From assembly GCA_030607835.1 (NCBI GenBank), contig JAUWJE010000127.1, positions 1 through 6,129 of the forward strand: DNA of 6,129 nucleotides, given 5' to 3'. This document shows positions 1 to 5,062 of this stretch, one piece after another. Position 1 is the stretch's first letter. Each line of letters begins with the position of its first letter. The notes under the pieces were generated by a model. That model was not told the origin of the DNA. It worked only from the letters and a program-made list of their open reading frames with translations, and did not search any database. Position numbers and translations under genes: made by a program. Origin of the DNA: Candidatus Fermentibacterota bacterium (lineage in GTDB: Bacteria > Fermentibacterota > Fermentibacteria > Fermentibacterales > JCC-6).

Positions 1-1
1 C

Positions 2-244
2 GCTTCCGGTGGTGTCGTGTGTGATGATTGTGACGAGCAGGCGAAACCTGTTCCCCGGGGATTCATCGAGTTCATTCGCAAATCCAGGAGTGGTAATCTT
101 GAGAAAATTCGAAAACTTCGACTCTGGCCTGGCGGATATAGACAGTGTCTCGAACTTATGAGAGATTTTGCTGAGATACATCTCGAAACAAAACTTAGAC
201 TGAAGTCATTATCAGTACTGGAGGATCTTGAGAATGACCATTGA
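2..244 (+). CDS. recO: DNA repair protein RecO, C-terminal part (5' end outside window)
   Basis: RecO helps load RecA by displacing SSB from single-stranded DNA together with RecR, in the RecFOR recombination-repair pathway. Only the last 80 residues are visible; the frame is open from base 2. They begin ASGGVVCDDC, which fits the second half of the CxxC...CxxC zinc site found in many RecO proteins. A helical C-terminus follows, with the family-typical ending in which a conserved stretch (EIHLETKLRLKSLSVL) precedes a short tail. The first ATG in view (base 17) is internal, not the start. The stop TGA (242-244) overlaps the glyS start by 11 bases, so the two genes are probably translated from one message; recO next to a glycyl-tRNA synthetase gene is a recurrent arrangement. 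The identification rests on a short fragment plus context. Confidence 0.82.
   Translation, partial: ASGGVVCDDCDEQAKPVPRGFIEFIRKSRSGNLEKIRKLRLWPGGYRQCLELMRDFAEIHLETKLRLKSLSVLEDLENDH
220..224 (+). promoter_or_regulatory. Ribosome binding site of glyS
   Basis: GGAGG inside the recO coding sequence, 9 bases before ATG 234. It decides the glyS start in favour of ATG 234 over the in-frame TTG at 228. Confidence 0.75.
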
Positions 245-1556
245 TGAAACAGATCTTATGAAAAAACTGATCTCTCTTTCCAAGAGACTCGGATACGTAT
301 TCCAGTCGGGAGAGATATACGGTGGCCTGCAATCTTCATGGGATTATGGCCCTCTCGGTGTTGAACTGAAGAAGAATATTGAGTCCAGCTGGTGGAACTT
401 CATGGTTAAGACAAGGCCTGATGTTGTCGGAATGGACTCGGCTATTATCACTCATCCGGATGTATGGATGGCTTCAGGACACCTGAAGAATTTTCATGAT
501 CCCATGGTTGACTGCAAGGAATGCAAAAGCCGGTTCCGACTGGATCATGTTGATGGAGACAGTTGTCCCGAATGCGGAGGAGAACTCACCGAACCGAGAA
601 ACTTCGGGCTGATGTTCAAGACAAGGATTGGTGCCCTCGAGGACGAGTCTGCAACTGTCTATCTGCGTCCTGAAACGTGCCAGTCTATTTTTGTTAATTT
701 CAAGAATATTGTTACCGCGACAAGGCAGAAGCTCCCATTTGGAATAGCACAGATCGGCAAAGCTTTCAGAAACGAGATTACCGCAAGAAATTTCGTTTTC
801 CGCACAAGAGAGTTTGAGCAGATGGAAATGGAGTATTTCTGCCTGCCTGAAGAAGCAGATAATTGGTTTCAGTACTGGCTTGATCAGAGGATGAAGTGGT
901 ATCTTGAGCTCGGAATAAAAGAGGATCATCTCAGACTGCGAACACATCAAGACAGCGAACTTGCCCACTACGCAAGTTCCTGCGTTGATATAGAGTATAG
1001 ATTTCCTTTCGCGCCTGACGGGTGGGGGGAACTTGAAGGTATCGCTAACAGAACTGATTTCGATCTGAAATCCCACATGCGGGAAAGCGGACAGGATCTT
1101 TCTTTTCAGGATCTGGTGAGCAATCAGAAAATTATTCCATATGTTGTCGAGACCAGTGGTGGTATCGGCAGAACTCTGCTTGCCGTTCTGATTGACGCTT
1201 ATCGTGAAGAGGAAGTAGAAGGAAGGACAAGGGTTGTTCTGGGTCTGCACAGGAACCTCGCGCCAGTCAAAGCTGCTATTCTGCCTCTTTCAAAAAAGCT
1301 CAGCGAACAGGCATACGAGGTTTTTGAGCTTATCAGACCATACTTCCCTGTACAGTTCGATGTTACCGGGTCCATTGGAAAGAGATACAGAAGAATGGAT
1401 GAGGCGGGTACGCCATTCTGTATAACATTCGACTTCGATTCACTCGAGGATAAGCAGGTTACTATCCGTGAACGGGACTCTTTGGATCAGATCAGGATTC
1501 CCATCGATACTCTCGTTGAAAAAATGTCGGATATAATGCAAAATGGCTGGTCATAG
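234..1556 (+). CDS. glyS: Glycine--tRNA ligase, alpha2 single-chain type
   Basis: Class II aminoacyl-tRNA synthetase that charges tRNA-Gly with glycine in the cytoplasm. It has 440 residues, normal for the bacterial homodimeric form. Visible parts: N-terminal class II core with the family signature GGLQSSWDYGPLG (about 30-42); a zinc-type insertion with Cys94, Cys97, Cys111 and Cys114; RPETCQ (145-150); motif 2 region FRNEITARNFVFRTREFEQME (about 178-198); ELEGIANRTDFDL (266-278); motif 3 GGIGR (309-313); and a C-terminal anticodon-binding domain from about 341, containing TGSIGKRYRRMDEAGTPF. The start chosen is ATG 234, because GGAGG at 220-224 lies 9 bases before it; a TTG at 228 would leave only 3 bases. 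Cys149, Ser151 and the motif 3 residues ETSGG differ from the RPETAQGIF and EPSxG forms familiar in the family, but the arginines are kept and the enzyme looks functional. Confidence 0.96.
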   Translation: MTIDETDLMKKLISLSKRLGYVFQSGEIYGGLQSSWDYGPLGVELKKNIESSWWNFMVKTRPDVVGMDSAIITHPDVWMASGHLKNFHDPMVDCKECKSRFRLDHVDGDSCPECGGELTEPRNFGLMFKTRIGALEDESATVYLRPETCQSIFVNFKNIVTATRQKLPFGIAQIGKAFRNEITARNFVFRTREFEQMEMEYFCLPEEADNWFQYWLDQRMKWYLELGIKEDHLRLRTHQDSELAHYASSCVDIEYRFPFAPDGWGELEGIANRTDFDLKSHMRESGQDLSFQDLVSNQKIIPYVVETSGGIGRTLLAVLIDAYREEEVEGRTRVVLGLHRNLAPVKAAILPLSKKLSEQAYEVFELIRPYFPVQFDVTGSIGKRYRRMDEAGTPFCITFDFDSLEDKQVTIRERDSLDQIRIPIDTLVEKMSDIMQNGWS

Positions 1557-1601
1557 GACGGAGACTTCTACAGGGACAGACGGGATTTCGCTGACAGAAA
1601 T

Positions 1602-2372
1602 ATGAAACCATTCTCTATTGTCATACCCACCTGGAAGAACATCGAGTACCTGGATCTCACCTACCGTGGCCTATTACGCAACAGCGCTGTAGAACACGAG
1701 ATCATTGTCTTCTTCAATGAGTACGACAAATCCTGTGAGGACTGGTCCAGGAATAAAAACATCCTCTTTGATCGGTCGAACCGAAATACAGGAGTCTGTG
1801 AAGCTGTCAATCGTGGAGCCAGGATGGCAACGTTCGATCATATATGCTACATGAATGACGATATGTATGCACTGCCCGGCTGGGATACCGCACTTGCAGC
1901 ATACATAGGTTATACTGACAAACTCTGGCTTTCAGGTACTGCAATCGAATCAGGCAATTCTACTCCCTGTTACATAGGCAACAAGGATTATGGAAATAGC
2001 CCGGCGAGTTTCGACGAGGAAAGGCTGCTACGGGAATACAGAACCCTTATCAGGCCTTACAATACAGTGAGCACCTGGACGCCTGTTCTTCTTTCAAAGA
2101 GCGACTGGGATGCAATTGACGGTTTTGACGAGAACTATTTTCCAGGTTTCGGAAGTGATCCTGACCTTGCAATGAAAATGTACAGATATGGATGCCGTCA
2201 TTTCATCGGGGTTGGATCGAGTCTTGTTTACCATTTCGCGAAACAGACCACTGTTCGATTCGCGGACAACAGTACAATGGATCCAGGTAAGTACTTCCGC
2301 CAGAAATGGGGAATATCCTGGAAGAAATTCTTCAGAAAAGTCATCCATAGGGACAGGAAATTAACTCCCTGA
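1602..2372 (+). CDS. Glycosyltransferase family 2 protein
   Basis: A GT-A fold sugar transferase that would move a sugar from a nucleotide donor to an unknown acceptor, probably in surface polysaccharide or glycoconjugate synthesis. It has 256 residues. Residues 4-10 (FSIVIPT) are the usual first beta strand. NTGVCEAVNRGARMA (62-76) is the typical nucleotide-binding stretch. NDD at 85-87 stands where the metal-binding DxD motif lies. DGFDENYFPGFGSDPDLAMKM (173-193) holds the acceptor-side acidic motif, with Asp186 and Asp188 as candidate catalytic residues, and His211 fits the late metal-contacting histidine. There is no signal peptide or membrane helix, so a cytosolic enzyme is likely. ATG 1602 is the first start after glyS; no good Shine-Dalgarno precedes it. 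It lies 45 bases after glyS on the same strand and may be co-transcribed. Donor and acceptor cannot be told. The 3' end faces the toxin gene with 13 bases between. Confidence 0.88.
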   Translation: MKPFSIVIPTWKNIEYLDLTYRGLLRNSAVEHEIIVFFNEYDKSCEDWSRNKNILFDRSNRNTGVCEAVNRGARMATFDHICYMNDDMYALPGWDTALAAYIGYTDKLWLSGTAIESGNSTPCYIGNKDYGNSPASFDEERLLREYRTLIRPYNTVSTWTPVLLSKSDWDAIDGFDENYFPGFGSDPDLAMKMYRYGCRHFIGVGSSLVYHFAKQTTVRFADNSTMDPGKYFRQKWGISWKKFFRKVIHRDRKLTP

Positions 2373-2385
2373 TTATTTCCGATAC

Positions 2386-2781
2386 CTATTCACTGGATTC
2401 TTTATTGAAAATAGACTTGATTCTATTAATATCTTCCTTTTCTTTATCACCTTTGTAGAAAATTTCAATAAGATACAGATAGAGTGTCTTCTTTTCGAAT
2501 CTGTATACTACTCGAATACCAGACCTGCTGGCGGTACCTTTAAGGCTCTTACAAGCGAATCTCTTTGCAACATAAAGCCCTTCAACTTCGATTCCCAAAC
2601 CACTAACAGGAAAATGACCCTGCGATTCCGGAGGTTGGTCCAGTACATGAACGGCTCTTAATGATGTGTCAATAAAAGTGTATAAATCATCCTTCAGACT
2701 TCTGTAACGCTTTTTCAGTTTCTTGAAATCCCGCTTAAATCCCTCGTGTCTTTCTACAGTGTTTATGCCATCAAATTCCAT
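2386..2781 (-). CDS. RelE/ParE-superfamily toxin, partner of the Panacea antitoxin
   Basis: Predicted toxin of a type II toxin-antitoxin pair. It has 131 residues. The N-terminal third is helical and very basic (FKRDFKKLKKRYRSLKDDL, 15-33), as in RelE/ParE folds. The C-terminal half carries the recognisable strand pattern: YVAKRFACKSLKGTASRSGIR (70-90), VVYRFEKKTLYLYLIEIFYKG (91-111) and DKEKEDINRIKSIF (112-125). RelE-like proteins with this fold usually cut mRNA on the ribosome, and ParE-like ones poison gyrase; which applies here is not visible. It starts 18 bases after the antitoxin stop, with GGAG 9 bases before the ATG, so translation probably follows that of the antitoxin on one message. 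Base composition is AT-rich against the flanks (the first 75 bases of the + strand here are about 25% GC). Loss of activity cannot be excluded, but there is no truncation or frameshift. Confidence 0.83.
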   Translation of the reverse strand: MEFDGINTVERHEGFKRDFKKLKKRYRSLKDDLYTFIDTSLRAVHVLDQPPESQGHFPVSGLGIEVEGLYVAKRFACKSLKGTASRSGIRVVYRFEKKTLYLYLIEIFYKGDKEKEDINRIKSIFNKESSE

Positions 2782-2799
2782 TCACCCCTACTCCATATT

Positions 2800-3579
2800 C
2801 TATTCCTCCTCATCTTTTTCCTCTCTCATTGAGTATTCAGGTGATCTGTAAAATACCGATTCGTAATTTATCTGAGCCCCATCCTTTGTTGTTATCCAGG
2901 GAATATCTTTGTGCGAATACTCACTGATCTGAGATGTGTTCATATCTCCAAGATGGCGAAGAACATCATTGATAGTATCAAGCTCAGTTGCAGACAGTTT
3001 TGAAATATCAGGTTCGCGGCATGGTAAGTACTTGGTTTGTGGGTAGCTGTAGTATTCCTTTGCTACTCTAACTACGTCACCATCTTTCTCCATGGATTCA
3101 ATTAGCTTATGGAAATGAGTTGGAGTAGGTCCATACCTGTTCTTGATATAGGTTGCCCCGATAAACTGTTCTTCATACTTCTCGTAATAATCGAAATCTA
3201 TAAAATAGAGAAGCTTATACAGAACCGTTTCTCCTATGTTCGGCCTTGCACCTACTTTGGCAAGGATATAAAGAAGAACTTCCCGAAATTTCAGAAAATT
3301 ATTCTGAGGTATGCTGATTCTTTCTCTGGGTTCATGAACTGAAAACTCCTCACTTGATGGTTCAATCACTTCTTCTGGTTTCAAGTCAGGATTGATTAAC
3401 TGATCAACAGTGATATTCAGCACTTCTGCAAATTTAATTAGTTCCTCCACATTAACCTTGCGATTACCAAGCTCGATCTGCACTATACTGCTTCTGTGGA
3501 TGTTCACTTTGTCAGCCAGTACTTCCTGTGTCATGCTTAATGCAATCCTCAATTTCCTGATGTTTCCACCAATATCCAT
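2800..3579 (-). CDS. HTH (Xre family) plus Panacea (DUF4065, SocA-like) domain antitoxin
   Basis: Predicted antitoxin and autorepressor. It has 259 residues. Residues about 5-62 form an Xre/Cro helix-turn-helix: IRKLRIALSMTQEVLADKVN, then HRSSIVQIELGNRKVNVEEL and a final helix. A linker (about 63-94) follows, then a Panacea domain (about 95-245): YKLLYFIDFDYYEKY (121-135), GATYIKNRYGPTP (141-153), SHKDIPW (222-228) and YESVFYR (239-245), all typical of the family once called DUF4065. Panacea proteins are known to neutralise many unrelated toxins, and HTH-bearing versions commonly precede the toxin gene, as here. The last residues are an acidic run (EEKDEEE). Start ATG 3579 has a strong AGGAGG 7 bases upstream and a near-consensus promoter. 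The HTH probably binds the palindrome in the upstream spacer; that is inference. Confidence 0.92.
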   Translation of the reverse strand: MDIGGNIRKLRIALSMTQEVLADKVNIHRSSIVQIELGNRKVNVEELIKFAEVLNITVDQLINPDLKPEEVIEPSSEEFSVHEPRERISIPQNNFLKFREVLLYILAKVGARPNIGETVLYKLLYFIDFDYYEKYEEQFIGATYIKNRYGPTPTHFHKLIESMEKDGDVVRVAKEYYSYPQTKYLPCREPDISKLSATELDTINDVLRHLGDMNTSQISEYSHKDIPWITTKDGAQINYESVFYRSPEYSMREEKDEEE

Positions 3580-3586
3580 CCTCTCT

Positions 3587-3592
3587 CCTCCT
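3587..3592 (-). promoter_or_regulatory. Ribosome binding site of the Panacea antitoxin gene
   Basis: AGGAGG on the - strand, 7 bases before the ATG at 3579-3577. It is the strongest Shine-Dalgarno in the window and suits an antitoxin made in excess of its toxin. Confidence 0.8.
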
Positions 3593-3608
3593 TATTTGGT
3601 GTCATCAA

Positions 3609-3637
3609 TATATATGTTTGTTATTCTAACATGTCAA
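3609..3637 (-). promoter_or_regulatory. Sigma-70-type promoter of the antitoxin-toxin operon
   Basis: On the - strand, TTGACA (3637-3632) is a perfect -35 box. A 17-base spacer follows, then TATATA (3614-3609) as the -10 box. Transcription would begin near 3602, giving a leader of roughly 23 bases before the antitoxin ATG. The -35 box lies in the middle of the palindrome described at 3609-3660, so a bound repressor would block it. Confidence 0.75.
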
Positions 3638-3646
3638 TGTTATAAT
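3618..3646 (+). promoter_or_regulatory. Divergent sigma-70-type promoter toward the small ORF
   Basis: On the + strand, TTGTTA (3618-3623), a 17-base spacer and a perfect TATAAT (3641-3646). A start near 3653 would give a leader of about 24 bases before ATG 3677. It overlaps the antitoxin promoter almost fully, so the two must compete or share control. The spacer is very AT-rich, so one of the two could be a chance match. Confidence 0.5.
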
Positions 3647-3676
3647 ATTGAACAAATATAGAAGGGGAAGGATAAG

Positions 3677-3880
3677 ATGTTTATTGATGTTGACTGGGTA
3701 ATCACCGGTGTAGGAGCCAAGAATGGCTCTTCGAAAATCCCATTTTTCAGAGCAAGAAGGGTTATCACTGATTCTTTGTCGTTCGGAGAAATGGAAATTT
3801 CCAATATCCTAGAAACATCGGCGTATATATGGTCAAATCAGTTGAAGAAGCATGGTGCGTCCCCGGAGGTGGAGTTTTGA
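3677..3880 (+). CDS. Small hypothetical protein, divergent from the antitoxin gene
   Basis: A 67-residue ORF that I do not recognise. It has what a real gene needs at its front: a -35/-10 pair, a leader of about 24 bases and a purine-rich ribosome site (AAGGGGAAGG, 3662-3671) ending 5 bases before ATG 3677. The product shows no signal peptide, membrane helix, cysteine pair or obvious domain. A short basic patch (FRARR, 24-28) precedes a mixed, possibly amphipathic segment. The last 16 codons (3833-3880) run antisense to the end of the reductase gene, which lowers trust in that part. It may be a genuine small gene of the toxin-antitoxin island, the surviving 5' piece of a longer gene cut off at the junction with the reductase, or a chance ORF. 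Confidence 0.35.
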   Translation: MFIDVDWVITGVGAKNGSSKIPFFRARRVITDSLSFGEMEISNILETSAYIWSNQLKKHGASPEVEF

Positions 3881-4624
3881 GGGTGTGTTCTGCGGGGCGT
3901 AGGTCAGAATCAAACCTGATGGATCTTTCCCCGCATTCCTGAGCAGCTCTTCGGCATAAGCTGAACGCGACTGAGCATACTTTCCCGCGACGATCTGTAT
4001 TCCCGAAAAAGATCTCTCCAGAAGATCGGGAAGGATACCCGCAAGTCTGTGGATGGGGGTGTGATTTCGCCAGCAGTTCACATATACATTCCGTACTCTT
4101 CCAGCCAGAATATCCTGAGAAAACGTTGTCTTTGTCGAATTCACTTCCCCGCACAGCACAGATGTTCTGATTATGAGAGCTTCAGGATATCTGTTGAGCA
4201 CAAATATGTCTCCGATGAGTTTGGTCCAGCCATACAGAGATGATGGAACCGCAGGAGAACTTTCGGTATATGGAGGTATCCCTCCACTGTAGACCAGATC
4301 GGTTGAAAAATGAATCATGGGAATTGATTGAGCAGCACAGTGAATGGCCAGTCGACGAGGCCATAAAGTGTTAAGTCTCCATGATTTCAGCGGATCGAGC
4401 ACACATTCGGAGGGTTCGGATATGGCTGCAGCGTTAACTATGAGATCAAAGTCCTGACCGAGAAGTTTTTCCCTGTCTTTCGAAGACAGAAGATCGAATG
4501 CTTCCGTTTTCATTCGCCCGGATCTGGATACAGGCCTGATATTCAATCTTCCAGAAAGATCTTCCCTTATTGCCGATCCAAGTCTTCCGGTAGCTCCTGC
4601 AAGCAGAACACGGGGAGGATTCAA
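3833..4624 (-). CDS. RmlD-like NAD(P)-dependent sugar-nucleotide reductase (extended SDR)
   Basis: Extended short-chain dehydrogenase/reductase related to dTDP-4-dehydrorhamnose reductase. It has 263 residues, a little short of the usual 280-300. A Rossmann NAD(P) loop GATGRLG lies at 10-16, DLIVNAAAISEPSECVLDP at 60-78, FSTDLVYSG at 106-114 with Thr108 and Asp109 near the active site, and the catalytic YGWTK (Tyr131, Lys135). RTSVLCG (153-159) and a loosely conserved C-terminal half follow. The true substrate is unknown; dTDP-rhamnose synthesis is possible, but no rmlA, B or C gene is nearby. The start is a TTG (4624-4622) directly after the thioesterase TAG, with AGGGA just before; no other good start precedes the glycine loop. 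This abutting layout points to coupled translation. The last 48 bases overlap the small + strand ORF. Confidence 0.87.
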   Translation of the reverse strand: MNPPRVLLAGATGRLGSAIREDLSGRLNIRPVSRSGRMKTEAFDLLSSKDREKLLGQDFDLIVNAAAISEPSECVLDPLKSWRLNTLWPRRLAIHCAAQSIPMIHFSTDLVYSGGIPPYTESSPAVPSSLYGWTKLIGDIFVLNRYPEALIIRTSVLCGEVNSTKTTFSQDILAGRVRNVYVNCWRNHTPIHRLAGILPDLLERSFSGIQIVAGKYAQSRSAYAEELLRNAGKDPSGLILTYAPQNTPSKLHLRGRTMLLQLI

Positions 4625-5035
4625 CTATCCCTGTCTTTCGCCTGGAACCGAAACGAAAGTGGCCCTGGCGGAAGCTTTCTCAACACCCTCCTGGAAAAGG
4701 GAAGCCTTAAGTTTCATTATCCTTCCACGCTGTTCAATCAGTTCCGCTTCTACCGTCACCGGTTCTCCTGTAATCACTTTTTTCCTGAATCTGACCGATA
4801 TTTCAACTGTAGCGCAGAATCCTCCTATACTCATCGCGGCGTATGCCATCGACTCGTCAAGAACTGTTGAAAGAAGCCCGCCATGGACTATGCCGGTATA
4901 TCCCTGATGTCTCTTTTCGGGAGTCCAGTGAATGGTCGCGCTGCCTTCTTTTCCTTCGGGATTCAGGCGGAGTCCATGAGGATTTTTCTCTCCGCAGACG
5001 AAGCAATACCTGTCATCGTCAAAGATATCACTCAT
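4625..5035 (-). CDS. PaaI-like hotdog-fold acyl-CoA thioesterase
   Basis: Predicted cytosolic thioesterase that splits acyl-CoA (or a related thioester) into acid and CoA. It has 136 residues, the normal size for a single hotdog domain. The N-terminal CFVCG (11-15) followed by NPHGLRL (18-24) marks the PaaI-type subgroup. GYTGIVHGG (45-53) and LDESM (59-63) form the active-site helix region, where His51-Gly-Gly and the acidic pair Asp60/Glu61 are the expected catalytic elements. RFRKKVITGEPV (82-93) is the usual strand leading to the dimer interface. Its preferred acyl group cannot be told. The ATG at 5035 follows hflC by 27 bases, with GGCGGA as a modest ribosome site, and the stop abuts the reductase start. 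Membership of the hflC transcript is likely, though no functional link is evident. Confidence 0.9.
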   Translation of the reverse strand: MSDIFDDDRYCFVCGEKNPHGLRLNPEGKEGSATIHWTPEKRHQGYTGIVHGGLLSTVLDESMAYAAMSIGGFCATVEISVRFRKKVITGEPVTVEAELIEQRGRIMKLKASLFQEGVEKASARATFVSVPGERQG

Positions 5036-5062
5036 GGACTATCCGCCTGTTCTATTCAGAGG

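Larger units (their letters stand above)
3609..3660. promoter_or_regulatory. Extended palindrome, likely operator of the toxin-antitoxin operon
   Basis: The 52-bp stretch is an imperfect dyad centred at 3634/3635. Inner arms TATTCTAACAT (3622-3632) and ATGTTATAATA (3637-3647) match at 10 of 11 positions around a GTCA centre. Outer arms (3609-3618 and 3651-3660) match at 9 of 10, after 3 unpaired positions on each side. The dyad covers the -35 and -10 of the antitoxin promoter and the whole divergent promoter. HTH antitoxins usually bind such dyads to repress themselves. Binding by this protein is inferred; AT-richness makes some matches cheap, yet the inner arms are unlikely to be chance. Confidence 0.6.

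Noticed and set aside
474..1250. Long open frame of 258 codons on the - strand
   Set aside because: It lies wholly antisense to glyS, whose protein matches its family from end to end; the antisense product has no recognisable domain.
1557..1601. GlyRS and glycosyltransferase as one protein split by a stop
   Set aside because: They are in the same frame with no other stop between TAG 1554-1556 and ATG 1602, but both proteins are full length for their families and no such fusion is known to me.
2349..2370. Hairpin AGGGA/TCCCT at the end of the glycosyltransferase gene as a terminator
   Set aside because: Only 5 base pairs, a 12-base loop and no T-run next to it on either strand.
3712..3731. 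Hairpin with GAGCC/GGCTC arms as terminator of the reductase operon
   Set aside because: The stem is fair (7 pairs with one wobble), but no T-run follows on either strand, and it lies about 100 bases beyond the reductase stop.
3792..3803. Perfect 12-bp palindrome TGGAAATTTCCA
   Set aside because: Inside the small ORF with no linked promoter or second copy; 12-bp AT-rich palindromes occur by chance.
3765..4154. Open frame of 129 codons on the - strand overlapping the reductase
   Set aside because: It is a shifted frame of the reductase gene; the reductase frame carries the Rossmann and YxxxK motifs. I considered a frameshifted reductase C-terminus but saw no family-like continuation in this frame.
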